Positions 33,784 through 43,050 are shown, counted from the first letter of the stretch. The stretch is DNA of 64,000 nucleotides from Mycobacterium paraseoulense (GCF_010731655.1 NZ_AP022619.1:2728001-2792000); one strand, 5' to 3'. Made by a program: numbers and translations. The notes: generated by a model not told the origin, from the sequence alone.

Positions 33784-34757
33784 CTCCTCGTGTTATTGGG
33801 AACATTCCGGCCAGCGCGGCCATGGCCGGTGACCCAACGTTGGTAAAACTGGTAAGCGAGCGTCATCGCTCCGGCCCCGATGGCCACGGAAATCGGGTAT
33901 GTGAAGCTGGGCGCATTCATCACCAGAGGGAGGAGTCCCACCGCGAGCGCGGGCGGCATGCGCAGCCGCAGGAGACGAAGCGCGAGAATGCCGAACGCCA
34001 TCGCGCAGGCCGCCGCGACGGCGCCACCGCCGAACAGGCTGACCGCGCCCCATCCCGCCACCGCATTGAGGACGCACACGCCCGGCAGAGCGAGCGGCTT
34101 TCCGGCCCACGGACACACCGTGGGGTGGGCGAACATCTCGTAGGCGATGACGATGAGCGGAGGAAACAGGACGAGCCGCCAGCCCGTCGCCGCGGCGCAC
34201 GACGCCAGCACCGTCAGTAACGCGAAGAATGGCAGGAGCCAAGCGTTTCCGGTGGCCGGCGACTCGAGCACGTCGTCGACGCTCGGCGTCGCAATGTCAC
34301 GCTGCGAATATTTCTGCCGGCAATACCGTTGCCACGGAACGAGAATCGCCACGAGGACGACCAGGCTCAGCGCAATGGAAGCCGGATAGAGCCAGCTCTT
34401 GATCCCCAGGAAAAGCGGCAGCGCCCCGGCGGCGATCCCCGGGGCGACCGCGGATTTGAGCAGCGCCAGAAGAACCAGGCACGAGGTGACGATCAGCAGA
34501 ATCGCGAGCGCGCCGAACGGCAGCACCCGCGTGACCAGGACGCCGATGACGGCTCCCGCCACCGGTGTGACAACGAGCCGCCCCGGCTGACGGGCCCATT
34601 TTCCCGATGGCCGGGTCAGCACGTCGTAGGAGAGCGCCGCCAACCCGGGGAACAGCAGGTAGTGCCGGCCGTCGAAGTGCGCCGCCAGCACGATGTATGC
34701 CAGGGCGATTCCCTCCATGAGGAGGCGATCTCGGAGTACAGGGCCTTGATCAGCCAT
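33780..34757 (-). CDS. HPP-like integral membrane protein with internal duplication
   Basis: This 325-residue protein starts at ATG 34757 (MADQGPVLRDRLLMEGIALA); the start is uncertain, and frames from 34817 or 34721 are possible. The sequence has two similar halves: YLLFPGLAALSYDVLTRPSG then APGIAAGALPLFLGIKSWLY, and LVLFPPLIVIAYEMFAHPTV then PPALAVGLLPLVMNAPSFTY. Each half has about four or five helices. That repeat resembles HPP-family membrane proteins, some of which move nitrite or other anions. Function here is not known. It overlaps the antiporter gene by four bases, which implies a joint role in ion transport. Confidence 0.65.
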   Translation of the reverse strand: MADQGPVLRDRLLMEGIALAYIVLAAHFDGRHYLLFPGLAALSYDVLTRPSGKWARQPGRLVVTPVAGAVIGVLVTRVLPFGALAILLIVTSCLVLLALLKSAVAPGIAAGALPLFLGIKSWLYPASIALSLVVLVAILVPWQRYCRQKYSQRDIATPSVDDVLESPATGNAWLLPFFALLTVLASCAAATGWRLVLFPPLIVIAYEMFAHPTVCPWAGKPLALPGVCVLNAVAGWGAVSLFGGGAVAAACAMAFGILALRLLRLRMPPALAVGLLPLVMNAPSFTYPISVAIGAGAMTLAYQFYQRWVTGHGRAGRNVPNNTRS

Positions 34758-34839
34758 AGACGCTGCGCCTTGTCGTCGCATCGCGGGACTCCGCGCTACG
34801 GCGTAGTCCCGCGACACGTTGACGTCGTTGCGCGCTGAA

Positions 34840-35775
34840 TCAGCCGGCCGACAGGATTTCGCCCTTTTCCAGCCAGTGGGCGCACTCCGGGCCGAGCTTC
34901 TCGAGGGCGACGCGGTCGAAGCGCTCGACCTGGTCCGGCCTCAGCTCGTTGCGGTGGTCGCGCTTGAGCCCCTTGTGGAAAAAGGCCTTGGCGCTGGACA
35001 TGTGCGATCCCCCGAACGGCGCCATCTTCTCCGCGCGCTCGCTCATGTAGTCGAAGGAACAGTGCTCGACGATGACGTCCATTCGCAGCGACGCCGGGTC
35101 GATGGAGAAGAATTCCGCGAGCCGGGCGATCTGACCCCGAAGGTCCCGCTTCAGTTCCCCGTAATGCAGCAACAGCACATTCGGCTCGTTCCGCAGCGCC
35201 CACCACGACTGCATGATGTCGAGCAGATCGCAGCACTGGTAGCCGTTGGTGTCCAGCCAGAGGTCGAAGAACTCCTGCATGTCCTCGGGGATCACCAAAG
35301 GCGTTGGGTCGCCAGACCATTCGGCGTGGATCTGGTTGATCGTCTCCATCGTCTTCGGATTGAAGTTGTAGAGATAGTTGTGGAAGCTGATGCCGAGGTC
35401 TTTGCCGTTCCGCCCGACGAAGACATAACGGGCCTCGGGAGCGATCGGCAGGGCGTCGGCGGGCAGGTGCGATTTCATCACCCGCCGCATTCCGGCCTCG
35501 CGTTGCTCCTTGAGCACCTTGAGCATCCCGGCGTGGTCACCCCAACTGGAGTCGAGCCACGGCGAGGTGTCCGAGAGCCCGCCCTCCGGCTCCTCGCCGT
35601 TGTGCAGAATCTGCTGGACTATTCGCTGCGTCCAGGTGGTGCCGGCTTTGAACGGGTCCGCGACGACGATGTCGCTTTCGACGAAGCCACCCTGGGCCAG
35701 GAAGTCCTCCCAGACCCGGGAATCCGAGAGGTAGTCGCGCAGGACTCTGGTCGGAGCGAGAAGTTGGTTTTCCAC
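34840..35775 (-). CDS. PAPS-dependent sulfotransferase
   Basis: This 311-residue protein starts at GTG 35775, ten bases after GGAAGG. The 5'-phosphosulfate-binding loop reads ADPFKAGTTWTQRIVQQIL (about residues 40-58). The 3'-phosphate-binding part is FVGRNGKDLGISFHNYL (about 120-136). A conserved His acts as base in KSHLPADALPI (about 102). These are the hallmarks of the cytosolic sulfotransferase fold (Sulfotransfer_1), which transfers sulfate from PAPS to a hydroxyl of a lipid, sugar or phenol. ATP sulfurylase and APS kinase genes follow at 36.6-38.7 kb on the same strand, so PAPS supply is local. The acceptor is unknown. Confidence 0.93.
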   Translation of the reverse strand: MENQLLAPTRVLRDYLSDSRVWEDFLAQGGFVESDIVVADPFKAGTTWTQRIVQQILHNGEEPEGGLSDTSPWLDSSWGDHAGMLKVLKEQREAGMRRVMKSHLPADALPIAPEARYVFVGRNGKDLGISFHNYLYNFNPKTMETINQIHAEWSGDPTPLVIPEDMQEFFDLWLDTNGYQCCDLLDIMQSWWALRNEPNVLLLHYGELKRDLRGQIARLAEFFSIDPASLRMDVIVEHCSFDYMSERAEKMAPFGGSHMSSAKAFFHKGLKRDHRNELRPDQVERFDRVALEKLGPECAHWLEKGEILSAG

Positions 35776-36244
35776 CGTGAATGTGCCTTCCGTAGGAACA
35801 GTTTTGCGAAAACGCGTGGGGACACGCGCGGGACAACAACACGTCCTGACCGGTCGGCTTCGGAAAGACTCCTGCTCCGAAACCCCGCACTCGCGTCACG
35901 CGAGCTCGACAAGTGAGCTGCTATCCAGTTGGTCGAACGGGTCGTGAGCGTCGCCCGTGGAAGGACGGCGCCCCGACCTCGAGTCGGCAAGTCACATCCG
36001 GCGGTGCAGTGGGCCTGCGTGCCGTCCGCGCCTATTTAAACTCGCGATGATTCAAATTATGGGGTGGGGAGCTGGCAACTTCCTGTGCTGTAGTTGGACC
36101 CTTGCTGTCCTTTTGCCAGCAAAGCGAGGGCGACCGCATCACCTGCCCCTGAATGCGCGAGGAGATGCTGAGCCACCGCGACACCCGTCGGGCATTGCGC
36201 CCCGGGGGCCGGGCCACCAGCAACGAAACAAGTCGTCACGCGAA
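35776..36244 (-). other. Intergenic region upstream of the sulfotransferase, no gene seen
   Basis: About 470 bp lie between the sulfotransferase start and the terminator of the ATP sulfurylase operon. No reading frame here shows a family pattern or a good ribosome site. The stretch around 36030-36120 is more AT-rich than its surroundings (TTTAAACTCG, TTCAAATTATG). It presumably holds the promoter for the sulfotransferase, HPP-like and antiporter genes. Confidence 0.5.
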
Positions 36245-36288
36245 AGCGCCGACCGGCGACTGGTCCACCCCAATCGCCGGTCGGCGCT
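36245..36288 (-). terminator. Strong hairpin terminator after the sat operon
   Basis: AGCGCCGACCGGCGA (36245-36259) and TCGCCGGTCGGCGCT (36274-36288) form a perfect 15-bp stem with a 14-base loop. It lies 42 bases past the stop of the small gene at 36330 in the leftward direction. A short T-rich tail (TTTCG) follows on that strand. Confidence 0.85.
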
Positions 36289-36329
36289 CGTTATCGTCTG
36301 GTATTTTGCGCGGCCGGTGCGGCCCTAAT

Positions 36330-36647
36330 TCAGGCCCGCGCCTCCTCGAGGAAGCGGCCCATCACGTCGGGACCGGTCGAATGCATGTCGATGGACAGTT
36401 CGAGCAGCCTGTCCTTCGCCTTCTTCGGAAGCAGTTCGATCGACTTCGTGGTCGCGGAGTCGTATTTGGCTCCCGGGAAGCGCTGCAGCACCACATCCTT
36501 CTGCGCTTCGGTCGTGTAGATTTCCAGCAACTTCATGCCGGCGAAAGCTTCCTTGGCCGCATCCGCCATCCCGGCCCGCTGCAGAGCCTCGAGTCTCTCC
36601 TCGTTGATCCAGACGTTGACCTTGATCCTTGCCTCCGCGGTGCTCAT
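36330..36647 (-). CDS. Small conserved protein linked to ATP sulfurylase, unknown function
   Basis: This 105-residue soluble protein starts at ATG 36647, overlapping the sat stop by four bases, so it is translated with sat. The sequence has IKVNVWINEERLEALQRAGM, AFAGMKLLEIYTTEAQKDVV, RFPGAKYDSATTKSIELLP and a helical end DVMGRFLEEARA. I do not recognise a characterised domain; it may be the family listed as DUF6955 (recalled, not verified). Tight coupling suggests an accessory or regulatory subunit of the ATP sulfurylase. It is the last gene before the terminator hairpin. Confidence 0.75.
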   Translation of the reverse strand: MSTAEARIKVNVWINEERLEALQRAGMADAAKEAFAGMKLLEIYTTEAQKDVVLQRFPGAKYDSATTKSIELLPKKAKDRLLELSIDMHSTGPDVMGRFLEEARA

Positions 36648-37903
36648 GACTCCTCCAATTGCTTGAGCGTGAAGACAGGTCGCCGGGTCTTGAGGTACTC
36701 CTCGGTCACGAAGGGTGAACCCTCTCCGTACTTGGCGGCCGACTCCATGACAACTTCGAAAACCTCGTGCCGCATCACCTTCTGCGTCGGCTTCACCTCG
36801 TCGGTCAGAATGCTCCTGATCAGGCTGCCGCTGAAGCTCTGCGCCTTGGAGTCATGGCCGCACAGGGCGGAGTTGGTGACCTCCAAGCATTCCGGGCAGT
36901 ACCAGTTCTCCCTCAGGAACACCGGTTTGATGCCCAGCTCGGTTCTGTGCTGCTTGAGCAGATTCTGGGCATCGTAGGGATGGTAGAAGTCCCCTACGCC
37001 GGCGTGGTCGCGCCCGAACATGTGATGGGTGCATCCCAGGTTGGTCCGCAGGATCGCGTGGAAGATCGCCTCCCGCGGTCCGGCATACCGCATGTCCCAC
37101 AGCGTGAAGGACACCATGTGGACGTTGTCGCGAAAATACCCGCTGGTCCTCAGCGCGTTCTGCGCCAACAGGATCGCCTCGTCGATGTAGTCGCCCACGC
37201 GCTTCTGGCCGATGATGGCGTTCACCAGCACACCGGTGTTGAGGTTGTCGACGGGCATGTCCTCGTTCGCGGCCAGCCAGGCCTGCTTCATCAACGCTTC
37301 GTGGCCGGTATGCGGCACGTTCCTGGTCTGGTGCGCCACCGCGTGCTTCCAGTCCCGCTCGGCCAACGCTTCCATGTGCTGCTTGGGCGTGAGCCAAAAG
37401 CTCTTGAACGGCTCGTTGAAGACCGGCTCGTTGATGAGCGTGATGTCGCCCCCGATGAACCGGTTCTGGTAGGCCAGCGTCTTCTTCACGCCGGGATGCC
37501 GGGGATCCGAAGTGCCGTACGTCTTCTCGGCCATCCGGGCAAGGTCATATTCGTATATCTCGGATATGTCGAAGATCGCCATGGGGGCGTCGAGGTATTC
37601 GAGGACGACGCGGTCGCCCACCTTGATGTTCAGCCTGGCGATCTCGTCGGCGGACATGTCGAAGACGATCGGTATGCTCCACAGCGTTCCGTCTGGAAGC
37701 TGCATGTTGTCGAGGGTTCCGTCGACCTCCTGCCGCCCCATGAATCCCGTCAGCGGAGTGAAGAATCCATAGGACAGGCTGATGACTTCGTGCGCGGTGG
37801 CCTTCGAGATGGGAATCCGCGGCATTCCCTGGATCTGACCCGCGGCGTTCTCGGTGGATATCCGTTCCACAATGGGATTTCCATTGTGCCCCTTGTAATT
37901 CAT
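36644..37903 (-). CDS. sat: Sulfate adenylyltransferase, single-chain Sat type
   Basis: This 419-residue protein starts at ATG 37903 (MNYKGHNGNPIVERISTENA) behind GAGG. It makes APS from ATP and sulfate. The nucleotide motif reads HQTRNVPHTGHEAL (usual form QxRNPxH), then RTNLGCTHHMFGRDHAGVGD with the GRDHAG motif, and a zinc site in WYCPECLEVTNSALCGHDSK. QSFSGSLIRSIL follows. This is the homo-oligomeric Sat of dissimilatory and chemolithotrophic bacteria and plants, not the CysD/CysN GTPase pair that mycobacteria normally use. The P to V change in the motif is odd. It is followed by a coupled small gene and preceded by APS kinase. Confidence 0.94.
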   Translation of the reverse strand: MNYKGHNGNPIVERISTENAAGQIQGMPRIPISKATAHEVISLSYGFFTPLTGFMGRQEVDGTLDNMQLPDGTLWSIPIVFDMSADEIARLNIKVGDRVVLEYLDAPMAIFDISEIYEYDLARMAEKTYGTSDPRHPGVKKTLAYQNRFIGGDITLINEPVFNEPFKSFWLTPKQHMEALAERDWKHAVAHQTRNVPHTGHEALMKQAWLAANEDMPVDNLNTGVLVNAIIGQKRVGDYIDEAILLAQNALRTSGYFRDNVHMVSFTLWDMRYAGPREAIFHAILRTNLGCTHHMFGRDHAGVGDFYHPYDAQNLLKQHRTELGIKPVFLRENWYCPECLEVTNSALCGHDSKAQSFSGSLIRSILTDEVKPTQKVMRHEVFEVVMESAAKYGEGSPFVTEEYLKTRRPVFTLKQLEES

Positions 37904-37982
37904 GATGACCTCGTTCTCTCGGCTGGGTACTCGACGATTTCTTGCTTCGGCGCCCTCAGCGGGCGCCGACCAGTGCCGCTTG

Positions 37983-38672
37983 TCAAACTTCAACCATTCC
38001 TTCGGGTTTCGGGGTGCGATCACGCACGGGTATCACGCCCACCTGCTCGAGATGGAGAACGACCTCCTCGGCCAGCGTCTCCGCCGGCTTTTCGCCGCCT
38101 TCGAGCCGCAATTCCGGTCGCGCCGGCGCCTCGTAGGGATCATCGATCCCGGTGAAGCCCTTGATTTCACCGGCCCGGGCCTTCTTGTAGAGCCCCTTGG
38201 GATCGCGCTGTTCACACACCTCGATGGGGGTATCGATGAAGACCTCCAGGAAGTCCCCGTCGTTCAGCGTCGCGCGCACCGCATCGCGGTCGCGGCGGTA
38301 GGGGCTGATGAACGCCGTCAAGGCGATAACGCCGGCCTCGCAGAACAGTTTCGACACCGCGCCGATTCGCCGGATGTTCTCTTCCCGATCTTGGGCCGAG
38401 AAGCCCAGCCCGAACCGCTGGGCGAACTCGATCCCGTGACGCTCTTCGAGGATCCCCGGCCCGGCGTTGAGCCCGTAACGGACGTTGTCGCCGTCCAGCA
38501 GAAAGCTCCGGACTCCACGCTCGTACAGCTTCTGTTCGACAAGGTTCGCGACCGTGCTCTTCCCACTGCCGCTCAACCCGGTGAACCAAATGACGCATCC
38601 CCGGTGGCCATTGAGTTTCTCGCGTTCGCCGCGACTGATGTTGTGTTCGTGCCACGTGATGTTGTCAGACAT
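37983..38672 (-). CDS. cysC: Adenylylsulfate (APS) kinase
   Basis: This 229-residue protein starts at ATG 38672 ([20 protein letters not shown]), seven bases after GAGGAG; an upstream frame to 38732 is less likely. The P-loop [20 protein letters not shown] is near residue 30. [35 protein letters not shown] and [20 protein letters not shown] are all typical of CysC. It phosphorylates APS to PAPS, the sulfate donor. It is a stand-alone kinase, whereas mycobacteria normally carry CysC fused to CysN. It lies between a NarK-type transporter and sat. The C-terminus is longer than usual by about 25 residues. Confidence 0.95.
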   Translation of the reverse strand: MSDNITWHEHNISRGEREKLNGHRGCVIWFTGLSGSGKSTVANLVEQKLYERGVRSFLLDGDNVRYGLNAGPGILEERHGIEFAQRFGLGFSAQDREENIRRIGAVSKLFCEAGVIALTAFISPYRRDRDAVRATLNDGDFLEVFIDTPIEVCEQRDPKGLYKKARAGEIKGFTGIDDPYEAPARPELRLEGGEKPAETLAEEVVLHLEQVGVIPVRDRTPKPEGMVEV

Positions 38673-38728
38673 TGCTAGCTCCTCGTCGGGATGTGAACGG
38701 ACCGTGGATATCTCATGCAGGTATGCCT

Positions 38729-40156
38729 TCACGTCGTGACCGTCTCCTCCGCCGTTCGTTCACGCGGAACAGCCGGGATCGACGCGTGCTTGCGCTGGGG
38801 TCGCACATAGCGCGCCCAGACCAGCACCGCCGCCGCGACGTAACACGCCAAGAAGATGCAGAACGCCGGGGTTTCGGTGCCTTCGGTGTCATAGGACTGC
38901 CGCAGCGCCAGGTCGATTCCGACCCCGCCGAGCGCGCCAAAGGCCCCGGCGAATCCGATGAGCGCCCCCGACCGGACCCGGGCCCAGTGGTGGCGTTCAC
39001 CGTTGCCGAGGCCCAACACACGCGCTCGCTCCTCGAATACCGACGGGATCAGCTTGTACACCGCCCCTTTGGCCGCTCCACAGAAGATGAACAGCGCGAT
39101 GAAGCCGACGATGTAACCCGCCAGCGTCAGCCCGGTCACGTCGGCACCGCGATCCTTCGCGGCGTCGGCCTGCAGGCTGACCCCGACCAGGAGCGCACCG
39201 GCAGCGATGGCGGCGACGAAGACCGCCAGGGTGACGCGGCCGCCGCCGAAGCGGTCACTCACCTTGCCACCGACTATCCGCGCCACCGACCCCAGCAGGG
39301 GCCCGATGAATGCTATTTCGGCGGCGTGCAGCGACGCCTGGCCGTGGCTTTCCCCGGCCGCCGTGAAGTTGTGCGCCAGCACCTGGCCGAACGCGAACGC
39401 GAAACCGAGGAACGACCCTGACGCGCACATGTAGAAGAAGGAGATGGCCCACGAGTCGGGCACTGACATGATGGAGCGCACGTTGTGCAGCGACAGCCCG
39501 GTGCGGTGCGCCACCACGTTGTCCATGAACAGCGCGGCACCGAGACCACCGACCGCCAGCAGCACCAGATAGATCGAGCACACCCAGTACGGCGCCTCGT
39601 GCCCGACGGTGGCCAACACCACCAGTCCGACGGCCTGAATGCTGGCCGACCCGAGGTTGGCCATCCCGCCGATGAGGCCGAGCGTGAATCCCTTGAGCCG
39701 CTGCGGGAACAGGCCATCGACCTTGGCCAGCGACGCGGAGTAGTTGCCCCCGCCCAACCCGGTCAGCGCAGCGCACACCAGGTAGGGCCACAGGGGAAGC
39801 CCGGGGTGGGCCAACAGCACCATCGCGCCTGCGGTGGGGATCAGGAGCACGGCCGCCGAGAACATGGTCCAGTTTCGTCCGCCGAACCAATTCGCGGCCA
39901 TCGCGTAGGGGATGCGGGCCAGCCCACCAACCAGGGACGCGACGGCACCGATCAACAGTTTGTCACCGGTCGAAAAGCCGTAGACCGATTGCGGCATGAA
40001 CAGCACCATGACCGACCACAGGTACCAAATCGAGAAGGCGACATGGACGTTCACGACCTGCCAGAACAGATTCCGGCGGGCGATGGCGCGATTCCCGTTG
40101 TCCCAGGCCGCGGCGTCCTCCGGGTCCCAGACCGCGATGCGATGCGAACGCGCCAC
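38729..40156 (-). CDS. narK: NarK-type MFS anion transporter, copy A
   Basis: This 475-residue, 12-helix protein is read from GTG 40156, which aligns with the start of copy B (both continue with a WDPEDxAAWD motif). It has the nitrate/nitrite porter features [60 protein letters not shown] and [20 protein letters not shown]. It ends 56 bp before cysC on the same strand, so it is probably in the operon of cysC and sat. NarK proteins move nitrate or nitrite. The sulfur-assimilation context raises the chance of sulfate or another oxyanion, which sequence alone cannot settle. Confidence 0.85.
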   Translation of the reverse strand: MARSHRIAVWDPEDAAAWDNGNRAIARRNLFWQVVNVHVAFSIWYLWSVMVLFMPQSVYGFSTGDKLLIGAVASLVGGLARIPYAMAANWFGGRNWTMFSAAVLLIPTAGAMVLLAHPGLPLWPYLVCAALTGLGGGNYSASLAKVDGLFPQRLKGFTLGLIGGMANLGSASIQAVGLVVLATVGHEAPYWVCSIYLVLLAVGGLGAALFMDNVVAHRTGLSLHNVRSIMSVPDSWAISFFYMCASGSFLGFAFAFGQVLAHNFTAAGESHGQASLHAAEIAFIGPLLGSVARIVGGKVSDRFGGGRVTLAVFVAAIAAGALLVGVSLQADAAKDRGADVTGLTLAGYIVGFIALFIFCGAAKGAVYKLIPSVFEERARVLGLGNGERHHWARVRSGALIGFAGAFGALGGVGIDLALRQSYDTEGTETPAFCIFLACYVAAAVLVWARYVRPQRKHASIPAVPRERTAEETVTT

Positions 40157-40458
40157 GCGACATCTACCTTTCGCAGACGTTGTTGTACCGCCCCTCACCG
40201 GGCCCCCGCCCTGGCCACTCAGGGAGTCGGGCCCGGTCGGACCCATCAACAAATCAGTGCTTGCCATTCCGAACAGCTTGCAGCCGTTGCGCTTTCGTCG
40301 CAGGGCAGGACGGCTGGGCGGCCGATCGCAAGCCTCGGCGAAACATCGACGGCCACTTGTCGTCCTCCAGGTCACGTACGGCTGCGCGTCTTGGCATCCT
40401 TCATCGAGTAAAACGCCGGTGCGGACACTTTACAACTTAAGATGGTCAACTTACAGGA

Positions 40459-40469
40459 GATTTACAGGA
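40459..40469. repeat. GATTTACAGGA motif, copy upstream of NarK copy A
   Basis: GATTTACAGGA at 40459-40469 occurs again at 42362-42372, upstream of NarK copy B. A near repeat, CTTACAGGAGA, sits immediately before this copy (40450-40460). The sites are about 300 and 370 bp before the two narK start codons. The 360-bp gap 40157-40517 holds no other feature I can support. A shared control site or duplication remnant is possible. Confidence 0.35.
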
Positions 40470-40517
40470 TAAGTTGGCTTCGCCCCTTCCACTCAGCTCA
40501 AAAAGCCCGATGTCGCT

Positions 40518-41993
40518 TCAAGAACGCACCACCGGCACGTCGACAGGATGCGCCGGGTCAATCCCCGGCTGCGCACCGATCGGCGAGGTGGGAACGGGCG
40601 CCTCCTCGATCAGCCGCGGCGGCCGTGGTGCGGACATGGCCTGGGGACGCGCGTAGCGCATCCAGGCCAGCACAGCGGCCGCGACGTAACACGCGAGGAA
40701 GATCCAATATGCCGGTGTCTCGGTGCCGGTGCTGTCGTAGGACTGCCGCAGGGATAGGTTGATGCCCACGCCGCCGAGCGCCCCGAACGCACCGGCGAAT
40801 CCGATCAAAGTCCCCGATCTGATACGCGCCCACTGCCGGCGTTCGGTGTCATCGGCGTTCAGTTCCCTGCTGCGCGCATCGAAGACCGAAGGGATCAGCT
40901 TGTACACCGAGCCCTTAGCCGCGCCGGAACATATGAACAGGGCGATGAAGCCGACGATGTAACCCACCACGGTGAACAGCGTCACCGGTTTCCCCGCGGC
41001 GCGGGCGAGGTCGTCGTGGGTGCTGACGACGACCAGAAACCCGCCGCCCACGATCATGCAGATCAACAGAGCAACACTGACGCGCCCACCGCCGAAGCGG
41101 TCGCTCAGCTTGCCGCCGACCACCCGCGCCACCGATCCCAGCAGCGGTCCGGTGAAGGCAACCTCGGCGGCGTGCAGCGATGCCTGCGCGTGGCTTTGCC
41201 CACCGACGAAAAAGTTGTGTTGCAGCACCTGGCCGAAGGCGAACGCGAAACCGAGAAACGAACCGGAGCAACACAGGTAGAGGAAAGCGATCCCCCAGGC
41301 GTCGGGCACCTTGAGGACCTCTTTGAGGTGGCTCATATCGATGCGGTAGTGGAGGTTGTCCATGAACACCGCGGCGCCCACGCCTACGACGGCCAGCAGC
41401 ACCAGGTAGACCGCGCAGACCCAGTACGGCGCCTCGTGACCGACGGTGGCAAGCACGAACAGACCGACGGCCTGGATGACCGCCGAGCCGAGGTTTGCGA
41501 TTCCGCCCGTCAAGCCCAGCGCGAAGCCCTTCAGCCGCTGCGGGAAGAACGCCTCGGCGGTGGACAGCGAGGCGGAGTAATTGGCGCCACCCAATCCGGT
41601 CAGCGCTGCGCAGACCAGGTACGGCCACAACGGCAGCCCGGGATGATTCAGCAGCACGATGGTGCCGGCGGTGGGAATCAGCAGTATGCCCGACGAGAAC
41701 ATTGCCCAGTTACGTCCACCGAACCTCGCGCCCGCCATCGCGTAAGGGATGCGCGCGACCGCCCCGATCAAAGACGCGGTGGCGCCGATCAATAACTTGT
41801 CCCCGGTCGAAAATCCGTAGGTCGACACGGGCATGAACAGCACCATCACCGACCACAGGTACCAAATGGAGAAGGCGACATGCGCCGTGGCGATCGACCA
41901 GATCAGGTTACGCCGGGCGATGGCCCTGTTGCCGACATCCCATGCTGCGACGTCCTCTGGGTCCCAATCTGAGATGCGTTGGCTACGCGTCAT
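40518..41993 (-). CDS. narK: NarK-type MFS anion transporter, copy B
   Basis: This 491-residue protein starts at ATG 41993 (MTRSQRISDWDPEDVAAWDV). It is a close paralogue of copy A, matching along the whole length: [80 protein letters not shown] and RFGGGRVSVALLI. The C-terminal tail (30 residues, Pro-rich) differs. It has about 12 helices. Tandem narK copies can work as a two-part transporter in other bacteria. A gap of 361 bp before copy A suggests each has its own promoter. The substrate is most likely nitrate or nitrite. Confidence 0.87.
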   Translation of the reverse strand: MTRSQRISDWDPEDVAAWDVGNRAIARRNLIWSIATAHVAFSIWYLWSVMVLFMPVSTYGFSTGDKLLIGATASLIGAVARIPYAMAGARFGGRNWAMFSSGILLIPTAGTIVLLNHPGLPLWPYLVCAALTGLGGANYSASLSTAEAFFPQRLKGFALGLTGGIANLGSAVIQAVGLFVLATVGHEAPYWVCAVYLVLLAVVGVGAAVFMDNLHYRIDMSHLKEVLKVPDAWGIAFLYLCCSGSFLGFAFAFGQVLQHNFFVGGQSHAQASLHAAEVAFTGPLLGSVARVVGGKLSDRFGGGRVSVALLICMIVGGGFLVVVSTHDDLARAAGKPVTLFTVVGYIVGFIALFICSGAAKGSVYKLIPSVFDARSRELNADDTERRQWARIRSGTLIGFAGAFGALGGVGINLSLRQSYDSTGTETPAYWIFLACYVAAAVLAWMRYARPQAMSAPRPPRLIEEAPVPTSPIGAQPGIDPAHPVDVPVVRS

Positions 41994-43011
41994 GCCTTGT
42001 TACCTTTCACCGACTTGGTCGGCAACCGTCGCTGCAGTAGCGCCCGGTTGCATTGGCGAGGTTGATGATTCAGGGGTGAACGGTCACACCCCATTGCCAC
42101 CAACTCTTTTCGCAGCTGTCCGACTATGCATGCTGATGTGGCCCTAATCCTGTTGGGGCCCATTCGCATCGGAGCATCCGCGATGGCCGGCCACACTCAA
42201 TCGCTTCCAACAGAACCATTGACCGTCCACGGCGACGGGCAATCGACACGGTCCAGCACCGGCACCCGCAGCAACCTGCTGGTGCGCGCCGGCGCCAACG
42301 GGGTATGGCCGACCGAGTGGTAGTCAAATCCCATTCTGCTCGTTCGACAACTCGAATCACCGATTTACAGGACATTTCCAGCCGATTTCACCGGTACGTC
42401 CAGCTAGCAATTGACCGGCCGCCCATTAATACAAGAACGACCGTTAAAAATTCACGCGGCCTACCCCATGGCAGTTGGCGTGCATGTCAATTCGGCCCAA
42501 CCCCGAAGCCCGGCAAGATAAGGCGCTCGACCGTGCAAGCGGTGGCCGCCGCCTCGCCCCGGCTCGGTCCCTCCGCGCCGGTGCTGACCGCACGACCCGT
42601 TAGCTGTCACCAGCATTGGTGTTTGCACCGCGTCGTCCGAGCGCAGGCATGGGATCGCGGCGTGAGACCGATGCGGGCTCGGGTCGCGCCCGCTGCCAGG
42701 CGATCTTCGTCAACCATCGCGGCGGTCCCCGAGCGAACCGGCGGCCGCAGTGAGGTGCGGGCGCCACAATCCGCAGTCACGCAACACTTGTCACACCTAG
42801 CTGGACGTACCGGTGAGGTTAGCTGGAAATCTGCTGTACATCAGCGATTTCGCGTTGTCGAATGGGCACTATTCAGTTTGACTGTCAAGTAGATAACTGC
42901 GTTGCTTATGCGGCATTACCGCAAGATGCAATGCGTGATGGCGGCGGGACCCGCCACAATTTGCACGTCATCGCCGACGGCCAATGGTCCCTTCAAAACA
43001 GACCAGTACCT
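41994..43011. other. About 1-kb region without a convincing gene
   Basis: Reading frames here (longest about 195 codons on the plus strand at 42305-42892) lack any family pattern. Near 42350-42450 the base composition is clearly lower in GC than the flanks (ATTAATACAAGAACG, GTTAAAAATTC). At 42073-42092 GGGGTG-N8-CACCCC forms a perfect gapped inverted repeat about 80 bp upstream of NarK copy B. The GATTTACAGGA copy is at 42362. It could be an insertion scar or decayed genes between the sulfation block and the PPE genes. Confidence 0.5.
42073..42092 (-). promoter_or_regulatory. GGGGTG-N8-CACCCC inverted repeat upstream of NarK copy B
   Basis: Perfect six-base arms (42073-42078 and 42087-42092) lie 80-99 bp before the narK start codon, where a promoter or operator would be. 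The arm sequence resembles that of the redox-island dyads (GGGGTGA/TCACCCC), but the spacer is one base shorter and the companion palindrome is missing. Confidence 0.4.
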
Positions 43012-43033
43012 GGCTGTCATTTGTGTGACAGCC
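43012..43033 (+). promoter_or_regulatory. GGCTGTCA-N6-TGACAGCC perfect inverted repeat
   Basis: Eight-base arms (43012-43019 and 43026-43033) with a TTTGTG centre lie 17 bp before the ATG of a small ORF that has a strong ribosome site, and about 210 bp before the first PPE gene. It could be an operator for a dimeric regulator or an RNA hairpin in the leader. Confidence 0.5.
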
Positions 43034-43050
43034 CGTGACACGGAGGAAAA

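Noticed and set aside
36100..36240. A possible SAM-type riboswitch upstream of the sulfotransferase
   Set aside because: GC-rich complementary stretches exist, but the conserved core of SAM-IV or other known classes could not be matched.
42305..42892. A 195-codon ORF in the gap upstream of the PPE genes
   Set aside because: The composition is arginine- and serine-rich with no motif, and its start lacks a ribosome site. It looks like chance in high-GC DNA.
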